Source of the DNA: Streptomyces sp. HPF1205 | Lineage (GTDB): Bacteria > Actinomycetota > Actinomycetes > Streptomycetales > Streptomycetaceae | Length of the DNA: 64,000 bases | Direction: 5' to 3' | NCBI RefSeq assembly: GCF_020400825.1 | Contig: NZ_JAINVH010000017.1 | Coordinates: 1 to 64,000, forward strand | Position numbers and translations under genes: made by a program | The notes under the pieces: generated by a model | What the model saw: only the letters and a program-made list of their open reading frames with translations | Told to the model about the DNA's origin: nothing | The model's database searches: none | Shown: one piece after another, positions 18,248 to 32,824 of the stretch | How the letters are laid out: every line of letters begins with the position of its first letter | Position numbering within the stretch: the stretch's first letter is position 1

Positions 18248-19703
18248 TCAGACGGCCAGGGGGCGGTCGGTCGGGCGGATGGGGGCCGGGAGGGCCGAGG
18301 GCACTCCCGTGAGGTACTCGTCGACCGCGCGGGCGGCCGAGCGGCCCTCGGCGATGGCCCAGACGATCAGCGACTGGCCGCGGCCGGCGTCGCCGGCGAC
18401 GAAGACGCCGGGGACGTTCGTGGCGAAGGCCGCGTCGCGGGCGATGTTGCCGCGCGCGTCGAGGGCGAGGCCGAGCTGCTCGACCAGGCCGTTGGACTGG
18501 TCGGTGCCGGTGAAGCCCATGGCGAGGGTGACCAGGTCGGCGGGGATGACGCGCTCGGTGCCCTCCTTGGGGACGAAGCGGCCGCCTTCGAGGACGACCT
18601 CGACCAGGTGCAGTTCGCGGACGTTGCCGTCCTCGTCGCCGGTGAAGCGGACGGTGTTGACGGCGTAGACCCGCTCGCCGCCTTCCTCGTGGGCGGAGGT
18701 GACCTTGTACACCGCAGGCATGGTGGGCCAGGGCTGGTGGTCAGGGCGCTCGTCGGACGGGCGCGGCATGATCTCCAGCTGGGTGACCGACAGCGCGCCC
18801 TGGCGGTGGGCGGTGCCCACGCAGTCCGCGCCGGTGTCGCCGCCGCCGATGACGACCACGTGCTTGCCCTCCGCGGTGACGGGCGGCGCGACGAAGTCGC
18901 CCTCCTGCACCTTGTTGGCCAGCGGGAGGTACTCCATGGCCTGGTAGACGCCCTTGAGGTCGCGGCCCTCGACCGGCAGGTCCCGCCACTGGGTGGCGCC
19001 GGCCGCCACGACCACCGCGTCGTAGCGCTTGAGGAGCGCGGCCGCGTCGAGGTCGGTGCCGATCTGCACGCCGGTGCGGAACTTGGTGCCCTCCGCGCGC
19101 ATCTGCTCGATGCGGCGGTTGATGTGCCGCTTCTCCATCTTGAACTCGGGGATGCCGTAGCGCAGCAGCCCGCCGATGCGGTCGGCGCGCTCGTAGACGG
19201 CTACGGTGTGCCCGGCGCGGGTGAGCTGCTGGGCGGCGGCCAGGCCCGCCGGGCCCGAGCCGATCACGGCGACGGTCTTGCCGGACAGCCGCTCGGGCGG
19301 CTGCGGGGTGACGTCACCGCTGTCCCACGCCTTGTCGATGATCGTGACCTCGACGTTCTTGATGGTCACGGGGGGCTGGTTGATGCCGAGCACGCACGCG
19401 GACTCGCACGGCGCCGGGCACAGCCGCCCGGTGAACTCCGGGAAGTTGTTGGTGGCGTGCAGCCGCTCGGAGGCGGCCTTCCAGTCCTCGCGGTAGGCGT
19501 AGTCGTTCCACTCGGGGATGAGGTTGCCCAGCGGGCAGCCGTTGTGGCAGAACGGGATGCCGCAGTCCATGCAGCGGCCGGCCTGCTTGCTGATGATCGG
19601 CAGGAGGCCGCCGGGGACGTAGACCTCGTTCCAGTCCTGCCTGCGCTCCTCGACCGGGCGCGTCGGCGCCGCGACGCGGGGGGTGGTGAGGAAGCCCTTG
19701 GGG

Positions 19704-19711
<8 letters not shown>
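18248..19711 (-). CDS. gltD: Glutamate synthase small subunit (NADPH)
   Basis: The 487-residue subunit passes electrons from NADPH through FAD and iron-sulphur clusters to GltB for glutamate formation. The N-terminal cysteine clusters [17 protein letters not shown] and [12 protein letters not shown] bind [4Fe-4S]. The FAD site [15 protein letters not shown], the NADPH site [13 protein letters not shown] and a C-terminal [18 protein letters not shown] complete the oxidoreductase. Its ATG overlaps the end of gltB by eight bases, which should couple the two subunits stoichiometrically. Length matches the family. It is the last gene of a two-gene operon and is followed by a bidirectional terminator. 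Confidence 0.96.
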
Positions 19712-24275
<4,564 letters not shown>

Positions 24276-24356
24276 GGCTCTCCCGTCGTCGTCATTTGGC
24301 TGGTATGCATTGCCCGTCATGGGCATGCGCAACAGGGACGACGTTGGCCCTCTGCG

Positions 24357-24372
24357 ATTTCGTGCAGGTTAC
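24357..24372 (-). promoter_or_regulatory. Candidate GlnR box upstream of gltB
   Basis: On the minus strand this reads GTAAC-CTGCAC-GAAAT, matching the actinobacterial GlnR pattern gTnAc-n6-GaAAc as I know it with one deviation. Only one a/b pair is present, whereas strong sites often have two. It lies 82 bases before the gltB ATG. The rest of the 24276-24612 spacer holds no gene I can support. Confidence 0.5.
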
Positions 24373-24612
24373 ATGATGGCCGAGTGTTCGAGAAGCGGAT
24401 ACTCGATTCCAGCATGTGGACTTTACGAGGGGTGGAACGAACAGATCAGGCCAGCGTCGCTCTACGGGGGTGGGTAGATGATCCGGCGCTGTGCGCTTTT
24501 CGGCTGCATTGCCGACGCGCCGTGAAGTGATGCCCCGTGCGACGGGAGCTGAAACGAGAAGGAAACGAGGGCTTGTGACCCGGTGGGCGTCGCTCTCGGC
24601 CGGCCCGCCGGC

Positions 24613-25344
24613 TCAGCCGACGGCGGTGCCGATGAACGCGCCCAGTACGAAGGTAACGCCACCGGCGGCCCCGCCCAAAAGGAGCTGCCGCAGCCCGCTG
24701 TACCACCAGGACCGGGCGGTGACGCGCGCCACTGCGGCGCCGCAGCCGAACAGCCCGATCAGCGCCAGTGTCACCGCGGGCCACAGCGCGTCGGCGCCCA
24801 GCAGGTACGGCAGCACCGGCAGCAGCGCGCCCAGGGCGAACGACACGAAGGAGGAGCCGGCGGCGACCAGCGGCGAGGGCAGGTCGGTGGGATCCACGCC
24901 GAGTTCCTCGCGGGCGTGGATCTCCAGCGCCTGCTCGGGATCGGCGGAAAGCTGCCGGGCCACCTCGTGGGCCAGCTCCGGCTGCACACCGCGCGCCACG
25001 TACAGCTCGGCCAGCTCGCGCACCTCGGCCTCGGGGTTGCGGCGCAGCTCCAGCCGCTCGATGTCCAGCTCCGCCTCGACCAGCTCGCGCTGGGAGGCCA
25101 CGGAGGTGTACTCGCCGGCCGCCATGGAGAACGCGCCGGCCGCGAGGCCCGCGAGGCCGGTGACCACGACGGTGCGGGAGCTCACGTCGCCGCCGGCCAC
25201 CCCGGTCATGAGCGCGAGGTTCGACACCAGGCCGTCCATGGCCCCGAAGACCGCGGGTCGCAGCCAGCCGCCGGTGACGTCCCGGTGGGTGTGCTGGGGG
25301 TCGCTGTACGGCGACGGCACCGCCTGCTCAACGGCCGTGGCCAT
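24613..25344 (-). CDS. VIT1/CCC1-family iron/manganese transporter
   Basis: The 243-residue membrane protein resembles the vacuolar iron transporter family that moves Fe2+ or Mn2+ out of the cytosol. The N-terminal FGAMDGLVSNLALMTGVAGG is the hallmark first helix, followed by AAGAFSMAAGEYTSVASQRE. A soluble Glu-rich segment (about residues 85-150), which in related proteins binds metal, separates it from three C-terminal helices. ATG 25344 is chosen because GGGGAGGGG lies about nine bases upstream; a GTG three codons earlier is too close to it. A DtxR-type iron box lies 118 bases upstream, so iron-controlled expression is likely. It is probably a monocistronic iron-detoxification gene. Confidence 0.88.
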   Translation of the reverse strand: MATAVEQAVPSPYSDPQHTHRDVTGGWLRPAVFGAMDGLVSNLALMTGVAGGDVSSRTVVVTGLAGLAAGAFSMAAGEYTSVASQRELVEAELDIERLELRRNPEAEVRELAELYVARGVQPELAHEVARQLSADPEQALEIHAREELGVDPTDLPSPLVAAGSSFVSFALGALLPVLPYLLGADALWPAVTLALIGLFGCGAAVARVTARSWWYSGLRQLLLGGAAGGVTFVLGAFIGTAVG

Positions 25345-25461
25345 ACGAATCACCCCTCCCCAGGCGGCGACACACCACCCGCGCGTTGTTGGAACGCTTT
25401 GACGGTACGCGGGATTCCTTGCCGCCGCCAGCTAGGAAAGGCTGCCCTGACCTGCGAAAAC

Positions 25462-25480
25462 AAAGGTTAGGCTAGCTTTC
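25462..25480 (-). promoter_or_regulatory. Iron box (DtxR/IdeR/DmdR-type operator) upstream of the VIT gene
   Basis: On the minus strand the 19-base site contains an uninterrupted TAGCCTAACCT, identical to the core of the consensus TTAGGTTAGCCTAACCTAA; 13 of 19 positions match overall. It lies 118 bases upstream of the VIT-family start and overlaps the lgt stop codon. The position suits either repression or, as known for some mycobacterial ferritin genes, activation by iron-loaded regulator. Confidence 0.65.
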
Positions 25481-26554
25481 GGAGGACGCTTTGGAAGCCG
25501 CTTCCTGGTCCTTTTCGGACATCTCGGCGGCCGCCGCGTCCCCGGATCCGGTGCCGGACCGCCCGCCGGACGCGACTGCCGGGGCCGTCCCGGCCGGGGA
25601 CGGCTCGCCGGACGCGGCCGCCTCGCCGCTCCCGCCGTCCGCGCCGGTCCCGCCGTTCTTCCCACCGGTCTCGACGGTCTCGGCGTCCGTGCCCGTCCCG
25701 CCGTCGGCCGCTGCCGCCGGCGCTCCGGCCGGGACCGGCTCGACGTTCTCCTCGCGGCCGGGGCGCAGCCGGGCGGACAGCACCAGGTACAGCACGGCCG
25801 CGGCGAAGACGAGGATCGCCGTCCAGTCGTTGAGCCGCATGCCGAGGATCCGGTGGGCGTAGTCCACCCGCATGTGCTCGATCCAGAACCGGCCGACGGT
25901 GTACGCGGCCACGTAGAGCGCGAAGGCCCGGCCGTGCCCCAGCCTGAACCGGCGGTCGGCCCAGATCACCAGCAGCGCCACCCCGACGCACCACAGCGAC
26001 TCGTACAGGAACGTCGGGTGGTACGTGGCCGCGTCCGGCGTGGCGTCCGGCCGGTGGGCGGCGTCGATCTTCAGCCCCCACGGCAGGGTGGTCGGCCGCC
26101 CGTACAGCTCCTGGTTGAACCAGTTGCCCCAGCGGCCGACGGCCTGGGCGAAGGCGATGCCCGGCGCGATGGCGTCGGCGTACGCGGGCAGCGCGATGCC
26201 GCGGCGGCGGCAGCCGATCCACGCGCCGACCGCGCCCAGCGCGATGGCGCCCCAGATCCCCAGCCCGCCCTGCCAGATCTTGAAGGCGCCGACCCAGTCC
26301 TTGCCGTCGGTGAAGTACAGCTCGTAGTCGGTGATGACGTGGTAGAGCCGGCCACCGACCAGGCCGAACGGAACCGCCCACACGGCGATGTCCGCGACGG
26401 TGCCCGCTGTGCCGCCGCGGGCGACCCAGCGCTTGTTGCCGTACCAGACGGCGATGAAGACGCCGATGATGATGCAGAACGCGTAGCCGCGCAGCGGGAT
26501 CGGTCCGAGGTGGACGACCCCGTGCGAGGGGCTGGGGATGTATGCGAGATCCAT
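25472..26554 (-). CDS. lgt: Prolipoprotein diacylglyceryl transferase
   Basis: The 360-residue membrane enzyme transfers diacylglycerol from phosphatidylglycerol to the lipobox Cys of prolipoproteins, the first step in their maturation. The Lgt signature GRWGNWFNQELYG is intact near residue 138, and about seven membrane helices span residues 15-265. The C-terminal 90 residues are a hydrophilic Ala/Gly/Glu/Thr-rich tail not needed by the family core but common in streptomycete Lgt as I recall. ATG 26554 gives MDLAYIPSPSHG. It lies just left of the dsbA-like gene; LspA, the next enzyme in the pathway, is encoded at 59539-60105. Confidence 0.94.
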   Translation of the reverse strand: MDLAYIPSPSHGVVHLGPIPLRGYAFCIIIGVFIAVWYGNKRWVARGGTAGTVADIAVWAVPFGLVGGRLYHVITDYELYFTDGKDWVGAFKIWQGGLGIWGAIALGAVGAWIGCRRRGIALPAYADAIAPGIAFAQAVGRWGNWFNQELYGRPTTLPWGLKIDAAHRPDATPDAATYHPTFLYESLWCVGVALLVIWADRRFRLGHGRAFALYVAAYTVGRFWIEHMRVDYAHRILGMRLNDWTAILVFAAAVLYLVLSARLRPGREENVEPVPAGAPAAAADGGTGTDAETVETGGKNGGTGADGGSGEAAASGEPSPAGTAPAVASGGRSGTGSGDAAAAEMSEKDQEAASKASSES

Positions 26555-26742
26555 GGCAATGACCGACGCTACCGTGCCGGGCGGGCCGCGCGGCAATCCG
26601 CACGGCTACGTCTGCATAACGTCCCGCCCCGGCCGGCGGTGCCCGGGCCGGATCCGGGCGGCCCGCGGTGGCCTTTGCCACGACGGCCCGGCGGCCCCGG
26701 CGGCCCCGGCGGTGCTCCCCGCCGCGACCGGGCGCGGGCCGC

Positions 26743-27561
26743 TCACGGCGTGGGGGTCGCGGTCACCTTTCCCAGCGGCTTGCCCTTGTTCGCCGCGTCG
26801 ACCATCGCGGTGAGCGAGGCCGGGGTGAGGGGCGTGCCGCCGCTGGTGAAGATGTTCTTGCCGTTGAGCAGGATGGTGGGGGTGGAGTTGAAGCCCGAAG
26901 CGTTGAAGTCGCTGTTGGACTTGCGCATCCAGTTCTTGTACGTGCCGTCGTTGACGCAGGCGGTGAAGGCGCTGGTGGTCAGGCCCGGCACCTTCCCGGC
27001 CAGCCGCAGCAGGGTGGCGGTGTCGGCGAACTTGTCGTCCTGCTCGTCGGGCTGGTTGGCGTAGAGCACGTCGTGGTACGGACGGAACCTGCCCTGGTCC
27101 TGGGCGCAGGCCGCCGCGTTTCCCGCGGTCAGCGAGCCGGAGCCGCCGAGGTTGCCGTCGATGAGGGTCACCAGGTGGTACTCGGTGCGGATCTTCCCGG
27201 CGCCCTCCAGGGCGTGGATCGTCGGCGTGAACTGCTTCTCGAAGGCGTCGCAGGCCGGGCAGCGGAAGTCCTCGTAGATCGTCAGCACCGAGGGGGCGTC
27301 CGCAGCGCCGACCGGGATGACGAGGTTGTTCTTCCCGGTGGCGCCCGTGGGCGACGGCGTGGGCCCGGCGGCCGAGCCGCTGCCGCCGCTGCCGTGGTTG
27401 GCGACGGCCACCCCGATCCCGGCGGCGACCGCCAGCACGACCACCACCGCGCCCGCGACCACCAGGGTCCGCTTCCGCTTCTCCCGCGCCTTCTCCTGCT
27501 CACGCTGCTGCCGCAGGGCCTCACGGGCGCTGCGCTTCTGGTCACGGTTCTTGTGGCTCAC
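26743..27561 (-). CDS. Membrane-anchored DsbA/thioredoxin-like oxidoreductase
   Basis: The 272-residue protein has a basic, charged N-terminal helix (residues 1-31), one membrane helix at 32-53, a Gly/Ser/Pro linker, and a thioredoxin fold of the DsbA_2 type outside the membrane. The active-site motif is CPAC at 101-104 and the cis-proline region STPTILLNG occurs late in the domain. Such proteins oxidise or rearrange disulfides of exported proteins. GTG 27561 (MSHKNRDQK) is the likely start; its ribosome site is weak. It follows trpA after a strong hairpin. A counterpart of DsbB/VKOR is not in the window. Confidence 0.88.
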   Translation of the reverse strand: MSHKNRDQKRSAREALRQQREQEKAREKRKRTLVVAGAVVVVLAVAAGIGVAVANHGSGGSGSAAGPTPSPTGATGKNNLVIPVGAADAPSVLTIYEDFRCPACDAFEKQFTPTIHALEGAGKIRTEYHLVTLIDGNLGGSGSLTAGNAAACAQDQGRFRPYHDVLYANQPDEQDDKFADTATLLRLAGKVPGLTTSAFTACVNDGTYKNWMRKSNSDFNASGFNSTPTILLNGKNIFTSGGTPLTPASLTAMVDAANKGKPLGKVTATPTP

Positions 27562-27571
27562 ACCCGTGATC

Positions 27572-27610
27572 AACGGTGCGGGGCGGCGCCCGACGCCGCC
27601 CCGCACCGTT
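27572..27610. terminator. Terminator hairpin between trpA and the dsbA-like gene
   Basis: A perfect 17-bp inverted repeat (27572-27588 and 27594-27610) closes on a five-base loop. The T-run follows on the + strand, while the flanking genes run on the minus strand, where the stem lacks a U tail. It should still end or attenuate the trpA transcript. Confidence 0.8.
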
Positions 27611-27672
27611 TTTCGCCCACGCGGGTGACCCGATCCACCCGCGGCGGTGACACGGGGTCCCGCGGGCGCCGC

Positions 27673-28487
27673 TCAGCCGGTTTTGCGTACGCCCCGCGCG
27701 AGCTCGCCGGCCAGTTCCCGTACCGCCGCCAGACCGCCCGCGAGGTCGCCCTCGTGCTCCAGGAGGCGCTTGACGAAGGCGGAGCCGACGATGACGCCGT
27801 CGGCGAACGACGCGACCTCGGCGGCCTGCTCGGCGTTGGACACGCCCAGGCCCACGCACACCGGCAGGTCGGTGGTCGCGCGGGTGCGGCGCACCAGGTC
27901 GGCGGCCTGGTGCCCGACGCTTTCACGGGTGCCGGTGACGCCCATCAGGGAGGCCGCGTAGACGAAGCCCGAGCCGGCCGCGGTGATGACGGCCAGCCGC
28001 TCGTCCCGGCTGGAGGGCGCGACGACGAACACGGTGGCCAGACCGTGCTCCCCCGCCGCCTTCCGCCAGCCCTCGGACTCCTCGACCGGCAGGTCGGGCA
28101 GGATGCAGCCCGCGCCGCCGGCCTCCGCCAGCTCCGCCGCGAAGCGCTCGGCGCCGTAGCGGTCCACCGGGTTCCAGTACGTCATGACCAGCACCGGCCG
28201 GCCCGTGGCGGCGTGCGCCTCGCGGACCGTGCGCAGCACGTCGGCGATGCGGACGCCGTTCTTCAGCGCGATGTCGTCCGCGGTCTGGATGACCGGCCCG
28301 TCCAGGACGGGGTCGCTGTGCGGCAGCCCCACCTCGACGATGTCGGCGCCGCCCTCGAAGGCCGCCTTGACCGCCTCGATGCCGCCGTCCACGGTCGGGA
28401 ACCCGGCCGGCAGGTAGGCCACCAGGGCGGCCCGGCCCTCGGCCTTGGCCGCCGCCAGCGCCTCGTCCAGAAGGGTGATGTTGCCGC

Positions 28488-28491
<4 letters not shown>
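27673..28491 (-). CDS. trpA: Tryptophan synthase alpha chain
   Basis: The 272-residue TIM-barrel subunit cleaves indole-3-glycerol phosphate to indole and glyceraldehyde 3-phosphate, handing indole to TrpB. The catalytic Glu is in [17 protein letters not shown], and the second catalytic Asp follows in the [15 protein letters not shown] region of the barrel. ATG 28491 overlaps the trpB stop by four bases (ATGA), a standard coupling. Length is normal. It is the last gene of the trpC-trpM-trpB-trpA group and is followed after about 60 bases by a strong hairpin. Confidence 0.95.
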
Positions 28492-29774
<1,283 letters not shown>

Positions 29775-29843
29775 GGGATACCCCTGGCAGGTGTGAACAC
29801 GGCTGATGACGACGGCGGCCGGTCTCGGCCGCCGGAACACGGC

Positions 29844-29987
29844 TCAGCCGCGGCGCCATCGCCTGCCGTTCACCTGCCCGGGCTCACACCCGATGACGTA
29901 CCGCACCCGGCGGCCCAGCACCTTGCGCGCGGGCGCCCTGCACCCGCGCGGCCGGCAGCCGGGGGCGAGGCGGGTGGCGATGGACAT
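29844..29987 (-). CDS. trpM: TrpM, small tryptophan-biosynthesis modulator
   Basis: A 47-residue frame lies between trpC and trpB, starting MSIATRLAPGCRPRGCRA and containing VLGRRVRYVIGCEPGQVN. Both the position and the Arg/Cys-rich sequence match what I remember of TrpM from Streptomyces coelicolor, a small protein reported to modulate tryptophan synthesis and differentiation; the reported protein is about 63 residues, so this one looks shorter. Three Cys lie at residues 11, 16 and 34. The start has no ribosome site, but TAGACT ends seven bases before the ATG, predicting a leaderless transcript of its own. It is followed after 69 bases by trpB. Identity is by memory of the family, not by search. 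Confidence 0.72.
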   Translation of the reverse strand: MSIATRLAPGCRPRGCRAPARKVLGRRVRYVIGCEPGQVNGRRWRRG

Positions 29988-30080
29988 GGCCCGGAGTCTA
30001 CCGGCAGTGCCCGGCCGCCCATGACCGTACGGGGACCGGTACGGGGACCTCGCGGGGTACGGGGCCGGGCGGGCCGGCCC

Positions 30081-30890
30081 TCAGTCGCGGCCGAACCGCA
30101 GCGCGGGGTGCGCGCCGGCGGCGACCAGGTCCGCGACGGCCGTGCGCGGGTCCTTGCCGGTGACCAGCGACTCGCCGACCAGGACCGCGTCGGCGCCGTC
30201 GTTCGCGTAGGCGATCAGGTCGTGCGGTCCGCGCACGCCCGACTCGGCGACCTTGACGATGCGGTCGGGGATCCGCGGCGCGATCCGGCCGAAGGTGCCC
30301 CGGTCGACCTCCAGCGTCTTGAGGTTGCGCGCGTTGACGCCGATCACCCGGGCGCCGGCGTCGACCGCCCGCTCGACCTCCTCCTCGTCGTGCACCTCGA
30401 CCAGCGGGGTCAGCCCGATGGACTCGGCCCGCTCGACGAGGGAGACGAGCGCGTCCTGGTCGAGCGCGGCGACGATGAGCAGCGCTATGTCGGCCCCGTG
30501 CGCCCGGGCCTCCCACAGCTGGTAGGCGGTGACGATGAAGTCCTTGCGCAGCACGGGCACGTCGACCTTCGCGCGGACCGCCTCCAGGTCGGCGAGCGAA
30601 CCGCCGAACCTGCGCCGCTCGGTCAGGACGCTGATCGCGGCGGCGCCGCCCGCCTCGTAGTCCGCGGCGAGCCCGGCCGGATCGGCGATCGCGGCGAGCG
30701 CGCCCTTGGAGGGGCTGGAGCGCTTGACCTCGCAGATGACCTTGACGCCGTCGCCGCGCAGGGCGGCCACGCCGTCCTTGGCGTCGCGCGCCCGGGTGGC
30801 CCGCTCCTTCAGCTCGTCCAGCGTGACCCGGTCCTGCCGCTCGGCGAGGTCGGCTCGGACTCCGTCGATGATCTCGTCGAGCACACTCAC
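30081..30890 (-). CDS. trpC: Indole-3-glycerol phosphate synthase
   Basis: The 269-residue TIM barrel closes the indole ring from carboxyphenylamino-deoxyribulose phosphate. The motifs [42 protein letters not shown] and AESGVRGP are in the family order, with the catalytic Lys and Glu residues intact. GTG 30890 has GGAGAGGGG upstream and gives the normal length. Although the frame is open further, the upstream part is not conserved-looking. It heads the trpC-trpM-trpB-trpA group. No separate trpF is visible; PriA in this window should supply that step. Confidence 0.95.
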   Translation of the reverse strand: MSVLDEIIDGVRADLAERQDRVTLDELKERATRARDAKDGVAALRGDGVKVICEVKRSSPSKGALAAIADPAGLAADYEAGGAAAISVLTERRRFGGSLADLEAVRAKVDVPVLRKDFIVTAYQLWEARAHGADIALLIVAALDQDALVSLVERAESIGLTPLVEVHDEEEVERAVDAGARVIGVNARNLKTLEVDRGTFGRIAPRIPDRIVKVAESGVRGPHDLIAYANDGADAVLVGESLVTGKDPRTAVADLVAAGAHPALRFGRD

Positions 30891-31061
30891 GCGAGAACCC
30901 CTCTCCCGGCCGGATCGAGCAGCGAAATGATCAAGCCAGCGATGTCCGTCACCGGCTCTCCCGATGGTATCCGGGACCGGGCGGACTCCCCGCATCCGGT
31001 GATCCGCGGTCCCACTGCCTGGACAAACGCCTGCGTGGCGGCGGCTGGGCCGAGCGCCGGC

Positions 31062-31520
31062 TCAGGGCGCGAGCACCGAGCCGATGGGCAGGTTCCGGAC
31101 AACCGTGAAGACCGCGATCAGGCCCCACAGCGCCCAGCGCAGCGACCGCCGCGGCGCCGGTGGCGTGGTGTCCCGGCCACGCGCCGCCCGTGTGAACCAC
31201 AGCGCCCACAGCGCGACGAACATCACATATCCGGCCATCGCGAGGGCGTTGCACCTCAGGGCCGTCCCGAACCGGCCGTGCGCGAGGGCGTACGCGCCGC
31301 GCAGGCCGCCGCAGCCGGGGCAGTACAGGCCCGTCAGGTACAGCAGCGGGCACAGCGGATAGTGCCCGGGCCGGTTCGGGTCGACGGCGCCGACATACGC
31401 GAACGCCCCGGCCACCGCGGCCAGGACGCCCAGCGGCACCGCCACCCGCCGCACCGGGCCGGCCGGTTCCGGCGCCCGCGCCGGCCGGCCCGCCGGCACG
31501 CGCGCACCGCGGGAGGCCAC
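31062..31520 (-). CDS. DUF2752 membrane protein
   Basis: The 152-residue protein has three hydrophobic segments and the DUF2752 hallmark LYCPGCGGLRG after the first helix pair. Family function is unknown. GTG 31520 is preferred; a CACAAT hexamer ends six bases before it, hinting at leaderless transcription, and there is no ribosome site. It lies between trpC and two other small membrane proteins that accompany trp genes in actinomycetes. The operon link to trpC is uncertain because 171 bases separate them. Confidence 0.78.
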   Translation of the reverse strand: MASRGARVPAGRPARAPEPAGPVRRVAVPLGVLAAVAGAFAYVGAVDPNRPGHYPLCPLLYLTGLYCPGCGGLRGAYALAHGRFGTALRCNALAMAGYVMFVALWALWFTRAARGRDTTPPAPRRSLRWALWGLIAVFTVVRNLPIGSVLAP

Positions 31521-31627
31521 GCGTCGATTGTGGCCCGGGAACGGCGAAGGCGCAGCGCGCCGGCGAACCGGCGGCGCCGCGCCTCGGCAGCGGGCGGCCG
31601 GGGGCACGAGCCCCGCGGCCGGAGGGG

Positions 31628-31888
31628 TCAGGCGCCGGCGTGCACCCGGTCCGCCTGCTCGGCCGGCTCGACGTCCTTGGACATCGAGACGGGCTCGTAC
31701 TTCTGGCCCATGCCCATGAGGTGCATCACGCCGCCCGCCGCGGCGCCGACGAAGATGATGCCGATCCCGGCCCAGAACCCGGCCGGGATCGCGGCGATCG
31801 TGAAGCCGCACGCGACGATGAACCCGATGAAGGCGATGATGACGCCGGTCCAGGCGGCGGGGGTGTGTCCGTGGTGGTGCTCCGCCAT
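31628..31888 (-). CDS. HGxxPAAW-family small membrane protein
   Basis: The 86-residue protein carries the eponymous motif HGHTPAAW at residues 6-13, then two hydrophobic segments (about 14-34 and 37-58) and a short hydrophilic tail. The family is a conserved actinobacterial membrane protein of unknown function, regularly found beside trp genes. The ATG has GAGGGAGC at normal spacing. It lies 107 bases upstream of the DUF2752 gene and downstream of the Trp-associated membrane protein gene, all in one direction, so cotranscription is plausible. Confidence 0.85.
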   Translation of the reverse strand: MAEHHHGHTPAAWTGVIIAFIGFIVACGFTIAAIPAGFWAGIGIIFVGAAAGGVMHLMGMGQKYEPVSMSKDVEPAEQADRVHAGA

Positions 31889-32010
31889 GAAAGCTCCCTC
31901 ATGAGGCTCGGTCGGGGACGTCCTTCGCCGCCCACTTCACCCCTATTGTTGCGCGTGCGCCGGACCGGCAGTGAACGGGGGTCGGGGCGCGCGGCGCGGG
32001 CCGGGCCGGC

Positions 32011-32721
32011 TCAGTCGCCCGTGCTCGTCGGGTCCTCACCGCGGTCCAGCGCCTGCCAGAGCGACTCGGGCCGGTCCGGATCGACCGGCGCGGGGGCCCT
32101 CCTCGCAGCGGCGGGCCGCCGGCGCGCGCCCGGCACCGCCGCCCCGCGCCCCGTGGGGCGGTCGTAGCGGCTGGACATGGCCGGCCAGCGCGAGCCGTAG
32201 CGCAGCGCGAGCAGGCCCGCCAGGAACAGCAGCACCCCGCCGGCGGTGGCGACCCACGGCCAGGCGGTGAGCGTCACATGGGTGGCGGCGGTGCGGCTGA
32301 GCCCGGTGGCGGTCGCGGCCGCGTCGTCGAGGGCGTGGTGGTCGCCGCGGCGGGCCGGCACGGTCACCGCGACGCCGAGCCCGCTCAGTGCCAGCAGCGC
32401 CGCGACCGCGTACCGCGCGAGGCGGCGCACCGCGAAGACGGCGACCAGCGAGGCGAGGCCGACCAGCGCCAACCCGCCGGCGAGGGCGGTGGTCTGGGTC
32501 CCGGTGGCGTGCACGGGCGTGCCGCCCCCGCCGAAGGGCGCGGTCCCCCGCGTCCAGGTCTTCCCCGCGGCGACCAGGACGAGGGCCGCGCCGAGCGCTC
32601 CCGCGGCCAATGCGGCGGCGAGGGCGCGATGCGCCGTCCGGGTGGCGTTCGCCGACGGCGTGACGGGCTCCTCGGCGGGCGCGGGCCGGGCCTCGGCGGT
32701 GCCGGGCGGGTTGGATTTCAC
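32011..32721 (-). CDS. Trp-biosynthesis-associated membrane protein (TIGR02234 type)
   Basis: The 236-residue protein has about four hydrophobic segments and resembles the actinobacterial Trp_oprn_chp family, whose members lie among trp genes; the function is unknown but a transport or regulatory role in tryptophan metabolism has been suggested by context. The tail is an Arg/Pro-rich hydrophilic segment. GTG 32721 is used, but GGAGG lies almost on top of it; an alternative GTG 19 codons downstream, with GAGGAG before it, may be the true start. It is divergent from the S53 peptidase gene and faces trpE beyond it. Confidence 0.78.
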   Translation of the reverse strand: MKSNPPGTAEARPAPAEEPVTPSANATRTAHRALAAALAAGALGAALVLVAAGKTWTRGTAPFGGGGTPVHATGTQTTALAGGLALVGLASLVAVFAVRRLARYAVAALLALSGLGVAVTVPARRGDHHALDDAAATATGLSRTAATHVTLTAWPWVATAGGVLLFLAGLLALRYGSRWPAMSSRYDRPTGRGAAVPGARRRPAAARRAPAPVDPDRPESLWQALDRGEDPTSTGD

Positions 32722-32824
32722 CCCTCCACTATCGCCTGTCCGGCGCAACGCCCGTTCTCGGGGGTCCCGACTCGGGGCAAGTAGAGCGCGAGTACCCCAA
32801 GTCCACCACCTCAGGAGGAAGTAG

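Noticed and set aside
26690-26720. Short GGCCCCGGC direct repeats upstream of the dsbA-like gene end
   Set aside because: Simple GC-rich repetition of three units with no evident function.
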